A stretch of 64,000 bases of DNA, taken from the NCBI GenBank assembly GCA_965153455.1, contig OZ234493.1:2728001-2792000 (forward strand). Reading direction: 5' to 3'. Shown piece after piece: positions 50,176-63,200 of the stretch. A model generated the notes under the pieces. The model saw only the letters and a list, made by a program, of their open reading frames with translations. It ran no database searches and was not told the origin of the DNA. The position numbers and the translations under genes were made by a program. The DNA comes from Sphagnum compactum. Lineage: Eukaryota; Bryophyta; Sphagnopsida; Sphagnales. Within the stretch, counting starts at the first letter, position 1; the number at the start of each line of letters is the position of its first letter.

Positions 50176-53100
50176 TCAGTAGTTTTCCCAGCCATCTCGA
50201 TCAGCAGCCTGCTTGCTTTGGTTTGACTTTACTTGTCCAACATCTCTGGAATCTCTAGCCTGTCTGCTGGTTTTTCGGCTCTCTGATTTTTCATGTCTAT
50301 GTTTCCTCTTACCATCAGTTTGTCTGCTCAAAGACTTTTCACGTCTGCTTTTCCTTCTGCTGCTATCACGCTCTAGCTGAAAATGAGAGACTCCAGGACT
50401 AATGTCACTGTCATCACTGTAGCTTCTCTTTCTACTGCTGTATCCCCTTTCTGTATCAACCATAGCTTCCTGACTACTGGTCAGTTCCTCATCATCATAA
50501 CCATGAGGGGACCTATCTTCCAAATCTTCACTGCTAGAGCGGCGATGACTGCGAGTCCCTGACCTTCGGTCATGATGTCTACTTTGTGAGGAACACTGCC
50601 TGCTGGAGTCATGATATGATGACTTATGTCTCCGAGCATGGTGATGGTACTCATCATATTTCCCCTCATCATCATAGTCATGGTCCTTCCTTCGCCTTGT
50701 GTGCCGATTTTCAACAGAGTCCTGACTGTAGCCAAACAGCTTTGCCATCTTTGCTTGCCATGATCGAGGAGAAGGTGCATCCCAGTCAGCCCACTCATAC
50801 TCACCACGTGGATTTCGGAAAGAGTGTAAGAAGTTGCAAGCCGTACCATGAGAGCATGGCTGTTGGAAGACCAACAAAATGTATGAGATACAAGCAACAA
50901 CTTTCCTGTTGCAGGCAACATTAACTAACTGTTCAAAGGTAGTAAAAAATGCTGAAGCTTTCCATACAGGGTTGAGACATTGGTGAAAAAGTTTTGACTT
51001 GTTCAAAGTTGTTCTTAGATGCATTCCATGAATTTGTCAAGTGGTAAAAATAAAGATGAAGTACCCTGTAATTTGTCTTCAGGTACTCTCCACAGATTGC
51101 CACTCGCCATTTAGTAACTCCGACAAACTCACATGTTATCTGAAGCCAGACCATAGTTTTGAAGCAACAAGGTAAGGGTGCAACCCATCAACCCATTTAG
51201 ATACAATAGAAACAAGAAGCAATGAGACTTGTTCTGTGCTACAATATTTACAGGAAAGGGGTTTGTAAACACAGCCATGTTGAGAAACACCAGATGGCAC
51301 TAATTGTGTACCTGCTTGCCAGCATAAAAACGGCCATTGAGTGCATAATTTACAGGAAAGGGGTTTGTAAACACAGCCATGTTGAGAAACACCAGATGGC
51401 ACTAATTGTGTACCTGCTTGCCAGCATAAAAACGGCCATTGAGTGCATTGTAAGCAGCCATGGCTGACTCCTCTGTAAAGTAATGCACATACACATTGCC
51501 CCGTAGATGTGGTGATCCATTTCTACACACCTGGAGCACTTCAAGATCATCATCAGGACTGAAAAAAAAGTGAACCGTGGTGTCAGAGTTTTGCAAAATA
51601 GAAGGTTCAAAAAAGCATCCTCTCTGGCAGCAGCCCAGAATGAGTTTCATGTGGCTACCTTGAAATTGACAAGCTCCCCAAACTGTAGGAACTCAGAATG
51701 TACATCATCGTAGAATTCTTCATAGTGTTGGGCAATCTCCTCGTCAGTGTACTGTCATTCAGCAGGGGCCACACACTAGATGAATGAAAGGGTGTGTACC
51801 AACAAGAGCGCTAAGTCCCATGTCACTCGCCCAGATGCCAGTCCACCACCTTACATACGTGTCAAGGCTTTTGCAATAAAAGGGATGGGAACAATTCCCT
51901 TCAAAAACAGTCCTGTCCGTTTACCACAACCTTAAAAGTCCCCAAGATATCCAGGGCTTAAGATTCTATTAGCAGTGCCAGGTATCTTCTATTACCATGG
52001 AGCATCAGACAAAGTATAACTACTGTTTACCATGGATTGGAGAACCCACTATTCACCTAGACAAGAATATCATCGCATCTGAACATCTGACCATTCAAAC
52101 ACAAACAGAAAACCCAACTCAACGAGGCACCATCATTCCAACTGACAGCACTGGCAGGACCAACCTGTGCTTCTAGATATGTGATGGCAAATAGAACTTC
52201 AGATTTGAATACAATAATTAGCTTGTTCATCAATCCTCATGACTTGCAGGGCAAAGGGCTAATGGAAGTAACGAGGGAGGGAAGGAGACTTTGACCAAGA
52301 TGTACACAACAAATAAACAAAGAGAGCAAACCAGCATGAAATGTAGAAAGTGAGCTTATTCCAGGCAGGATACACCAGGGTGTTGCTTTCTTTGCATGTC
52401 TTCAGTGGTAGGTGCTGCCCACCTCCCTGTGCAGTAAGCTGTGAGCCTTCTCAAGGAAAAAGACTGTAGGATGGAAGAACAAAACCATATTGGATCTACA
52501 TAGCAAAACTGACATTGAGAAGTCGGCCTTCCAAACAAAACAAACATTGGACCACTGCCACCTTAACCCATCATTTCTGACAAGTGAAAAGCCCTAGTAT
52601 AGTTACCAACAGGACAGGTCAATGATGGATACATCCTATGATCTGGTGAACAGCTGAATCATTTGAGTTGTAACTGCTCCCGATAGCTAGAAAACATTGG
52701 TTGCAAGAAAATGGGAAAAATATGACAGCAGCACACAAACCTCAAGGCCATCTTGGTGGTCCCAGGCAAGGCCAGGGCCAGTGTACATGGAACGAATGAG
52801 CAATGTGACAGCTTTGTCATTGAACACAGGATGCACACGACTGCATCGCACTCCAAAGCGGCACACACCGGTTTTGATGTAGAATGGGCAGTGTTTCTTA
52901 TCCTGTACCACCAAACCCCCAAATCCTTCAGTTAAGAACTGACAATCAAGTGCCACTATACATGCACAATGAGAATAGCCTTGACACCAAACAATGCTCA
53001 GTTCAAGCTCTTAAACCTAACTTGCAAATCAAGCCAGCAAAGGAAGATGGCTATTTTACCTGCTCCGTTCCATAATTTGCACATTGAGCTACTTCCTCAT

Positions 53101-54190
53101 GCACAGTCGATGTAGCACTACTATTCTTGTGAGAATGAAATGCAGTGCTCTGTGGTGGCAATGGGTTTGAGGTTGATCGGTTAGCATCCTGTCAAGCATG
53201 CAAATCATGTAAGTCTTCAAGACATCAAATGATTAATTAGTTTTTCAAAAGTTATGACCAACCATGTTTAAGTACAAGGATAGATCTCATGTAAAAGAAG
53301 AAAACAAATCCAAAGCTCCCAAAGCCTTAAGGCAGCATAGCTCTTTCACATACATTGGGAGCAGGCTAATAATACAAGAAACCTTCTACTGAAGAGACAC
53401 AAGAGTGGGGTTGGAAATGTGAGGAACAAAATGAGTACCTCAAGGAGATTTGACTTGAGCACCTTCCTCTTAGCTTTTTTGACAATGATCTCATTTCCTT
53501 GCCATATGATTTCTGCAGGTCCATCCTCCACATACTCCCAACCATCCTCATCTTCCTTCTCTGTTTCCTTAAGTTTCCATTCCTCTTGCTTCACATCCAT
53601 CACCACATCAACCCTTAAAAAGTCTGAAGATATTTCCTGTGACTCTCAGACTACTTGTTGTGATTATTTCTTTACACGGAGAGCCACGTTAAGTAATCAG
53701 CCAGTTCTTCTTTATCGTAACTGTGACTACATTAAGACACCAAACTAGACTGTGTCTTCAAGCTGGAAGTTTTGCAAAAAAAAGCGCATGGCATCTGTCC
53801 CTGACAATATGAGGAAAGAGGCTAGAAAGCACGGGCATCGATGTCGCTCCTCTTGGACAAGAAAGTAAGCTAGAGAACAGCCCCTCAAAGACATGTCAGT
53901 TTCAAAAGAAGTTCAAATCCTTGATATACCTTCCTTGCAGCAGCTTCTTCTTGTTTCCGCAACGCATCCTGGCGAGCTTGCTCCTCCCGCAGCAACCAAA
54001 GCCTCTCCTGCTCTTCGTGTTCTCTTCTTTCTTTAGCCAATTCTTCCGCCTCCAATTGTTGCCGCCTGAGCAACTCCTGTGTATCAAGTACGACGGCCTC
54101 CTCCTTTTGCCTATCTACCTCGGCAGCATGTTGCCTGTCCTGCTTCCGCTTCAATTTCTTCGCATTCTTCCTCTTCTCCTTCCGCGACAT
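50176..54190 (-). CDS. U2AF35-related splicing factor (ZRSR2-like)
   Basis: Exons on the minus strand: 54190-53930, 53636-53439, 53188-53060, 52902-52741, 51751-51659, 51530-51414, 51139-51065, 50859-50176. Phase 0 at all junctions gives 572 residues. Domain order is a charged coiled-coil N-terminus (1-85, [14 protein letters not shown] region); a linker; a first CCCH zinc finger C201-x8-C210-x5-C216-x3-H220; a UHM-type RRM (about 225-335) with [33 protein letters not shown] and [10 protein letters not shown]; a second CCCH C336-x10-C347-x5-C353-x3-H357; then an RS-rich tail. This is the architecture of ZRSR2/U2AF35-related proteins, including plant zinc finger CCCH protein 5 (At1g10320), which recognise 3' splice sites, notably of U12-type introns. 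The true C-terminus is uncertain: the frame continues open after the TGA for 38 codons to 50059, and an 84-nt possible intron would remove the stop. Confidence 0.9.
51246..51448. repeat. 102-bp perfect tandem duplication over an exon-intron border
   Basis: 51246-51346 and 51348-51448 are identical over 101 bp (period 102). The 51348-51448 copy contains the last 35 bp of exon 6 of the ZRSR2-like gene, its donor and 66 bp of intron. The other copy repeats all of this inside the intron, so a second complete donor lies at 51311-51310. Confidence 0.92.
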
Positions 54191-57100
54191 GGTTACCAAT
54201 CCTTGCTCAAAAGAAACACACGCATAGAAACGGGAACATTACAGCTACTATAAAAGCTCACAAGATAAACAAGGACGAAGAGAACTCGTCAAGCGCTTAT
54301 GATTACGCCGGTGATCGAAACCCTGAGAAAAGAACCTCCCTCATCACCTTCCTCTTAACTCCCAAACCAAAACCTCCAAGAAAGAAAAGAAAAAAAGAAA
54401 ACCTTAACCAATTTTCTTTTCAAATGCAAAACCGCAAGTTAGACAAAGGATGAGGTGATAGCTGATGCCAAGGAGCCCAAAAAAAAAAAGCTAAAAAAAT
54501 AGCGAAAGAAAAGATTACAAACGAAGAGACACTGTGGCGGGATGATACGAACACCGACTGTTAGGTTGCGAAAGCTTCGTCGCGGTGACGAAGACGGAGC
54601 TCCAAACCCTAAATTGTTTTAAAGCCTTTTCTCAATTCTCCAATGTCCGAAATCCTGTTAACATGACCCCCAACCCCATAACCGTTCAAAATAAGGTGGT
54701 CCTAAATATGTACTACAAAATTTTGGGAATCTGAAAGAAAATTTTGGCGAGAAATGATGTTCAAAACGTTGTTTTGTGACAGCAATTTGGGAGTTTGGTT
54801 TTCAAAGCAATGTCCCTTTACCTTTACCTTCATGTTAGATTCAATGGAAATTTTTTTTTTAAAATAATTGATAAAGAGAATTCTTTAAAAATTCATAAGA
54901 AATTTGATGAATTTATAGAAATTTGTACAATATTCAAATTGGAGCAATGAAATTGTGAAATTTTGGTCAAATGTTCACTTCACCCATCTCATACTTGGCA
55001 ACTATCCAACTCTCTCTCTCTCTATGCACTTGCTACAAATTTTGGATGTTAGACAACACCTACCACATGCCATAGTCATCTAGAATCTCTCAAACTTCTC
55101 TTGTATGACTTCCCTAACAAATGAAGGAATAAATTGAACAATGCTTGTAGAATTCCTGAAAAAATAACCATTTTGCACAAAAATGCAAATTGGGAAAATT
55201 GCAAACCATAATGTCATTAAAAACAAAACATACAAACTCTCTTGATTTTCTTCCCTCAAAATTCTAGTCCATAGTTGTAGGTTCTTGATCCCCCATGCAT
55301 CTCCATCATCATGGAATGGCAAAGGTGAAAGCTCGCTACCTTAGGAATAAATACAAGATTACCAAATTTAATTTCATTGCTCTTTTGTTGTAAACCTAGT
55401 TTTAGACACAACATGATTAAACATGAATTGAAACTAAAACATTCAGGCTAAAATGCATTTGACCATTAACTCAGCAATATCATCATCTATGAGTAACTCT
55501 TCTAATTCCTATTATTCAATGGGCTTATCATTTACATATTCACCATCATCGTAAAATGAACATTTTGTGTTCAATAACATGGCCTCTATTTGAAAATCTT
55601 TCTAAAATGCCCTCAATAATCCACCACTTTCCCCGACCTTTTATAATCATGTCACCATTAGATCTCACAACCTTATAAGCCTCAAAAAACCAAATTCATA
55701 AGTTATTTTGCAATATTTTGAGAGAAAGATCAAGATCAATTTCATTGGCTTCATTTTGTATGTGTGCTTTGATAAACAATGTTCAACAACAATCTAATAG
55801 ATTTTTTCATCAATGTGTTAACATGGCGTGAACAACAAAAGGCACAAAAGGCCCTCTTTAATTGGTGTTGCATTCCTTTTATAAACACAGAGTGTCAATG
55901 GCCTTACGAAGAGCGCAAGCCACTTACCTCTCGAAGCGGGTTGTTATTGCAGGGGAAGGTTCTTCTAGGTTTGGAGTTTTATCGAGTTTACCTCCCCTTT
56001 TTTTAATTGATATATTTCATGCAACTAGTGGAGTTTTCAATACTTAATGGTTCCCTATCCTCCTTGTGGCCCACCTCTATTGGGTCGTTTGTTTGCGTAA
56101 ACTTTGGTCCTTACCCCTTGTTATTTTTCTCTCCCTTTCTTGGGTGTTTCATTTTTATAAAAGTTAACAAGGTTTCATCATCATATTAACCATTGTTTCA
56201 ATTGTGTCATGAATTCACATTTCAAGGGCATGTAAAGAACATTAGCTAACCAAAGCTTTGAAGTGCAATTTGTCGAAATAAAAAAAATGCTTCATGTTTC
56301 ATCCATGAAAGAAATGCCTTTGACTTGTGCACTAACCAACAATCTAAAAACCAAATCATCTTTTGGCTTGGGGGCAACTTTAGATGTCAAGTTCTTCATA
56401 TTTTCACAATATAGATGTAAAATATGTTGCACAAATTTTTGACATGTTTTTATGTTTGATCAATGATTGATAAAATTGATAAAATGGAAGCCAAAATTTA
56501 AACACATCTTCACATGAAGAGTTTTTGGCAAACATTGAGTTGTTGTATTTTTTAATATTATTTGCATGTGAAGGTGCAAACAGGATAACACAAACAACAC
56601 CCGCCTACTTTTTTATTATTTTTGTGACTATTTTTAAAAATATTCTTTAAATATCTTTGAAATTTTTTTTTAAAATTTTCAAAATATTTTATTAAGGTTT
56701 ATGTTAAAATTTTGGTAGAAAATGTTATTTTCAAAAAAATTCAAATCCAAGTCCTTTTACTGCTTAAAAACAAATGTTATAATGTTTAATGAGTGCTTTT
56801 GTTATTTTTAACTCATTGAATTAATTTTAAATTAATTTACATGTTCTCATGATATGTTAAAAATATAACTATATAAACAAATTTTACAATTTCAACATCA
56901 AATTAAATTATGACTTTCAAACATGAAAAAATCAAACAAACATTATACTTGTTATGGTACATGTTATTATGATTGCACCTATGAAGCAAGGTGTCATTGG
57001 GTGTTGAAAGACACATAAGTTGTAACTTGAAGCTTATCTTCTATGCTAGTGGCTTTAATATTTTTAGAGCCTTTTTTTTCTCAAGTACACTCCCTAGCCA

Positions 57101-59860
57101 TGGGTACAAAATGAATACTTTAAAAACTAGATTATAAAAGGTTAGATAAATATCTCAAAGATGAATATCAAAAAAGTATCATTGTTACATTTCAAACAAA
57201 ATAAGGAAAGATTTTACATGTTTAATCTGTGTTAACAACCAACTTTGGAAGAATATCATATACTTCCACCAAATACCTATGTAATTTTGTATACCATAAA
57301 TTTTCCTAAAACTTCCTAATCTAAAGAAAGTTTGCCACATGTTATAATAGCACATTGATAACTCTAGTCTAATTGTGCTTTCAAGAATTTTCATGTCCAT
57401 GGTATGATTATTTTACATCTTCCAAATAGTTATAATGCACATGTAGATATAATTCCCAACATGATTGGTTAAACAATCCAACTATTAATGATTGTCCAAC
57501 ATCCATCATGATATTGAAAACAAAGAAGAATTATCTAGTGTCTTTGAGGCAAGATCACTTTATGAGGCCTTCCAACTCATTCCTTCAACTCACAAATATC
57601 AATAGTATGAATGATTTGAGTTGTTGCTTATCATAAAGACTTTAAGGAAACCTTTATAACTCCAATTGTTTTTCCCCCTTGGTGATTGCCTTCACAAATT
57701 TTGTCAAAAACAAGTTGTGGCACATGATGCATGTAATAAAATATTAAAAACCCACCTATTGAATTTGAATTTTCATAACCATCAACTTGAATAAAAAATG
57801 TTCTCTTCTTCATTAATATAAATTTCTTCTTACACCGTTCTATTTTTTCTACAACACAAAAGAACAAGCAAGAAACATTTGGTCCAACACATGCACTTCT
57901 TTGCCTTTTTCATAATGGCATCAATAATTGATAATGTTTTATATAATTTGAGAAAACAACTATAATGCTTTGTAGCAAGATAAATATGATGTCTCTATTT
58001 TTGAATATAATCTACACAAGCACAATCATTATAAACTTCCATGAGAAATTTCACCAACCTTGGTAGATGGTGATAAAATTTTGTAAGCAAAAGAAGTGGG
58101 CTTCATAAATCCTTAAGGGTCATCATTGTGGTACCTTGGCAGCTTCGGCATAAATTAAATTATCTTTTAATTTTTGTAATTTCATAAATTTATAGCTTGA
58201 AAATATCAAAAAAGTTGTTTAAGATGTAAAAGTTTGATCTCCGTTCATTTTGAAGGGAGAATACTAAATGGACATTTATTTATCACTAAAAAATGTTCAA
58301 ACTGTTTGAAATATATATACCTTACAATAAATTTATTTTTTTACTATCAAAATTTTCAAAATAAAAAACCCAAATGCCAAACCAAAGAATTAAAATCAAA
58401 TTAATTATTTAGCATTTATGTGTTGAATCCGTCAAGGTACTATGGTATGTGTTAATTTTTCTAACTATGAACAACAAAAAGGGTATTGTTTAGGGGGTAT
58501 TATGTGAGGGAGCTATAAATTTTCCCACCCTATAATTATATGGAATTCTAATATTCATATATTTAAACCACCTAAATTAAAATTTTATGTTTGCATTGAA
58601 TTTTGGCAGCCTATATTTGTTTGATTTTTTAGTTTAAGTTGAAGGTGTGAGGAATGATGAAAGAAGGTAATTTGTGCATGATTAAACAAATAGCACACAT
58701 GAAATGTTCAAATTGAGCTTTTGAAAACACATTTTGAAAAAATACATTTCAATACCAAATCACATTTCAAATGATGAAAACTACGTGTATAATAAGCACA
58801 AAGTCATTACAAACAACAAAAATTTGGTAACAAAAATTGTGCCCAAAAAAGTTTAAATAAGGTTTTAAAATCAAAATAAACAAGGTGTGCATTGAAACCT
58901 AGGTGAGTGAACCATCAAGTTGTTATGTCTTGGCCTCCATCAACTCCTTGTCTTGATCAAACAAATGTCACTTCATTAATGCTACCTTTTTAATTTTGAA
59001 CCTTAAATATAAAATACATCATTTCCGTTTTATTAAATTGAACTTATTTATAACAACTAATACCTATTACACATATCTTGTACATATGTTATATTTCTTA
59101 TAGTACTAAATTATTAATTCATACCCTATATTAGTTATACTTGGATAGTTTTTTTTTTTGGACCCAATCCACTCACACCCAATTTCTTCAACTAAACTCA
59201 CATTTATCTGTTTGGGTTATGATATTTCTTCAAGTTCATTGTTGTTCACATAGGCTACCTAGTTTAGGGTAGACCATAGGGATTTCTCCATAAAAACCAA
59301 TGAATTGGATTATGTATTCAATTTCAAAAATTCCTTACATTTTTTAACATTTTTTCAATAATACAACCTTTTTTTTTTCAATGCACACAATTTTATATGC
59401 CACCTCACATCCAACTCTACATGTTGACAATTTACTAAAACTCATAGTTTATCAACCCCAATTTCACCCAAAAAGGCTTCAACTAACTTGCACAAAATTT
59501 TGTGTTTTCAACACCAACAGTAGTAGTTGGGACAATTACTCTCTCTACAAATAGTCCCTTCCCATTTCTACAACTTGCTACCTTCAAATGTTATTAATAA
59601 ATTCCCATGTGCCTTTCCAAACCTTTCACTTTATTATGATGACAAAAAAACAAGGAACAGGAAACATACATTAAAAAAACCAAAATTGAATATTTGAAAA
59701 TGACAAATTTGTTGAATCCGAAAACTTTATATCAAGAATTTGGTCATTGAAATTCACCTTCCCATATAGTACATGCAACAACTCACACATGTTAACTTGG
59801 AACAACATATAGAAATCAATATAACAAAGGGTTTTTTAAAGTTGTTTACATCCTTTGATT
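54191..59860. other. Gene-poor AT-rich flank
   Basis: Directly after the ZRSR2-like start there may be promoter and leader sequence up to about 54,650. Beyond that, no exon chain or family could be recognised. A minus-strand frame at 55322-55080 (81 codons with stop) has somewhat protein-like composition but no homology I recognise. The rest is AT-rich repeat DNA. Confidence 0.55.
56568..56980 (+). repeat. Dispersed repeat, copy B
   Basis: Direct-orientation partner of 955-1390, about 80 percent similar by eye. Both copies keep the same order of landmarks from CAGGATAACA to ATGGTAC(A/G)TGTTATT. Confidence 0.6.
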
Positions 59861-59861
59861 C

Positions 59862-60260
59862 TTTGCACTATTGTTGGAAGAACTATTAAATGTAAGATGG
59901 CAAGGCCAATTCATTTACAAAGACAAGAACAAAGCTATAAAAAATGTTGCAAATACAAAACCTTGGATATGGCATGACCATTTTGGTCTTGTTGGATGTA
60001 ACAATGATATCAATGTTTTGGACAGATCATCCTTGGTTATTAACATGTTGAGGGGTGCAAATAATGACCTCACATTTATGGTGAGTGGTGTGTTGGATCA
60101 TTAATTATTTACTTGTTGATGGAATTTACCCCAAATGGTCCATACTTATGCAAACAATCCATGAATGGCAAAGGGAAAAATGCTTCAAGAAACATGTGTA
60201 AAGATGTCAAAGGTGCTTCAAGTGGTGAAATCATGCTAGAGGTGGGCCACTTTAAGTAAA
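59862..60260 (+). pseudogene. PIF/Harbinger transposase relic (ALP1-like)
   Basis: The frame from 59871 contains KPWIWHDHFGLVGCNNDINVL, DRSSL and a later SGVLDH; this matches the plant PIF/Harbinger DDE transposase (DDE_Tnp_4, ALP1-like) block WIWHAFFG-x-x-G-x-NNDINVLDRS. After a frameshift near 60100 the strand continues with LLVDGIYPKWSILMQTI, which is the next conserved block (D-G-IYPKW), and then KDVKGA, a decayed form of the KDVERAFG block. The frame breaks and missing ends show a dead fragment. Inverted repeats were not located. Confidence 0.8.
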
Positions 60261-63200
60261 AAATACAACATATAACTAATATGACAATGTACAATGAGTT
60301 TTTTCTTAATGACAACCTTTTGGCAATCCTAAAAAAATTTTTTTTTTAAATTTGGAATATGCATGACATTTTTTTGTAATCCAAAGTTCATTTTAAGTCA
60401 AAATTAACCTTGATCCAATGGTTAGATTAAAAGGATTGGATACATTCAATGTATACATAATGTATAACATGCAATTTTCTTACATCTATCGGGTGTCATG
60501 TTAGGTGAAATGCACCATTAACAAAAAAAAAAAATGCAAAATGAGGAAAAAAAAAAAGAAAAAAAAAGAAACGTGTCCAATTCAAGCATGGACTCCTCTT
60601 CATTATCAATGTTTTTTTTTGATGAAAAATATTTAATAATAATTTATGGTTTACAAACATTAAAAAATCACATGATCAAATTGTTTTAGCAAATGTAACA
60701 ACTTTTCAAATTTTGGTGGATTCCCTATTCTTAAATCATTATTATTCTTCACCTAAATTTTCATACAAAAATATCATCTATAACCTCAATTTCGAAGTAT
60801 AACTATTATTTTTCGTACTTTGTGACATTTATTAATTTGATCCAAATATATTTAGCACATACAAAATTTTCATCCTTTGTTGAATATTTTTTGAAAATTT
60901 AATTAAACCAAGTTCTAAACTTTTCAAATCTACCCAAAGTTCATTATATTGCCATGAAGTTCAATGTACATATCTTATCAAAAATTTGAAATGTCCAAAA
61001 ATGTATCTTATGACTATAGTTTTGGGGGATTTTAGTGTGCTTTCACCCCAAGGTGCTACAATCATGATTTGCAATTGTGCAAAATTTGAATATGATACGC
61101 TCTCAAAAGCTTGTTACAAGGTTTTGAAGGCAAATTTTTCAAAAAGTATGTTGCAAAAGATTTTTAAACATTGGGTGTGATCCTAGTTCCACACATTAAA
61201 ACAGAACAATCATGTGAGAACTCCAATATGGGACTAAAACGAGCTTTTCAACTCAAATTCACAATGGTATCAAATTACACAAACCAAAGAAACAAATGGT
61301 TAATGCATTTGGAATCAATTTGATTTGTGGACAAACCACGAGCTTTCATGGATTCACAAGACTCATCACAACTTAAATTTGGTAGGAATTGTCATCTTCC
61401 TCCCAATAATCTATTTTGTAGCTACCCTAGGGGACTATATCAAAGTGGTTTGAATCTTAGGGCTTTTAGGATTCATTCATAATTTTAAGACAAATAGTGT
61501 CTCAAACTTTTTAAAAACATGATGAACCTTCAAATGTAACCATATGGGACATGTAACTCATTTTTTTATAACCTTGAAAAGATCTTTCCAACACCATATC
61601 TAGCTCCTAATTTTGACATGTTTTACCCCTTTAAACAACATTATAAATGTGAGGGACATTTTGCAAACACTTGGAAAGACACAAGACATTTTTTTCCTAA
61701 CTTTTCAAATGGCGATATCTTTTGTCCATTAAATTGTTTTTTGACAATGTGACCTCGTCACATGGTACGTAGCTTGCAGTGAAATCTTTTTAACAAATTG
61801 AAGATCATTTGATTTAGAGGACTTTAATCTCGCATATTGTCTTTTAAACATTTGAGATTCCTTGACAATCCCAACTTGCAAAGTGGGAGATTACCTGAAG
61901 AGCTTTAGGATTTCTTCCTTTTGATTCCCACACATTTTCACTTCTTATAAAAATATGTTTACATTTTTTTGCATGCATTCCATATTTTGGTCCCTTGCGC
62001 AAGTTGATCTTGGAACTTGAAAATCTTCATTTTCCTTTCATCCCAAGGACATTTTGTTGACCATCTTAGGAGTTGACTATATACACATCCAAATTAAAGT
62101 TGTAACAAAATAAGTAATGGGATAGAAATGTGGTTTTAGATATTCTTCATGCTTGTGTGATTGTTCACAACATGACAACGGATGAAAATAATTAATTTTG
62201 ATTGTAATTGTGCTTTCTCAAAGGTAGGCCGGTTGGTTCAAACATGGATTATCATTTGAAAGATTTCACATACATGAAAATGAAAACATAGAATGTCATT
62301 GCAAATTGAAGAATTTCATTTTTAGTAGAACTTTTATGGGCTTTCAAGGGTCATGACCATGTCAGTTGAATGAAATTATGCTAAGGTATGACCTATTACA
62401 TATAATTAGCTTGTAGAGCATGTGTTGACTATTGCAATGATGCTCTCTTTTGTCAATTCATAATTTGTGTCAATAATATCACCCACTAAAGTTCCAACGT
62501 TGCCCACCAAAGTTGAAACATGTGTGGGATTTGTAATGTTGACCACCAAATTTGTGAAATTTGCAAGAGTTGCAACAATTGTCAAAATGATAGACAATGT
62601 CACTCAAGGTCATAAATTTTTAAGTTATTTTGATGTTTGAAGCTTGAATTACTCTTGAGCTTCATTTGTCTACACTTGGTCTTTTAGCAGAATCAATGCA
62701 ATGTTAATCCTTACAGATTTATGACTTTTTTAGGATGGCAATTGTCATTTTATTATGGCCTTTGCATGAACTTTTAGTGTTTTGATTTTGGCTAAGTTTT
62801 CAAGCTCTCTTAAGTTGTTTTCTTTCCTAGTGTCCTTTCCCCATAGAGTCCCTAGACAATGTCTCAACATCAAGAACTTGATTTTGATCATAGTTTTAAC
62901 ACATTTTGTCCCAACATGTGTTTGCATTTTAATTGATTCCTATGAATGGGTATTGCAAGATATGGAGGTACGAACAACAAAGTTGCCATTCTTTTTCCAT
63001 AATAAAATTCTTCCCTTTTTTCCCTGTCATGGGCGTGGAAATGACTCTTTGTTTGTTTGTTGTGAATGCCATCACTACTTTTACTTTCATTGGTGCCACC
63101 ATCAATCCCACTTATAAAGACAATTGTTGGGGTATTGATGGTCAATGTATCTTACACCAAAACAGAGTTAGACAAGGATTTTTTTGATCGAGGCCTACTG

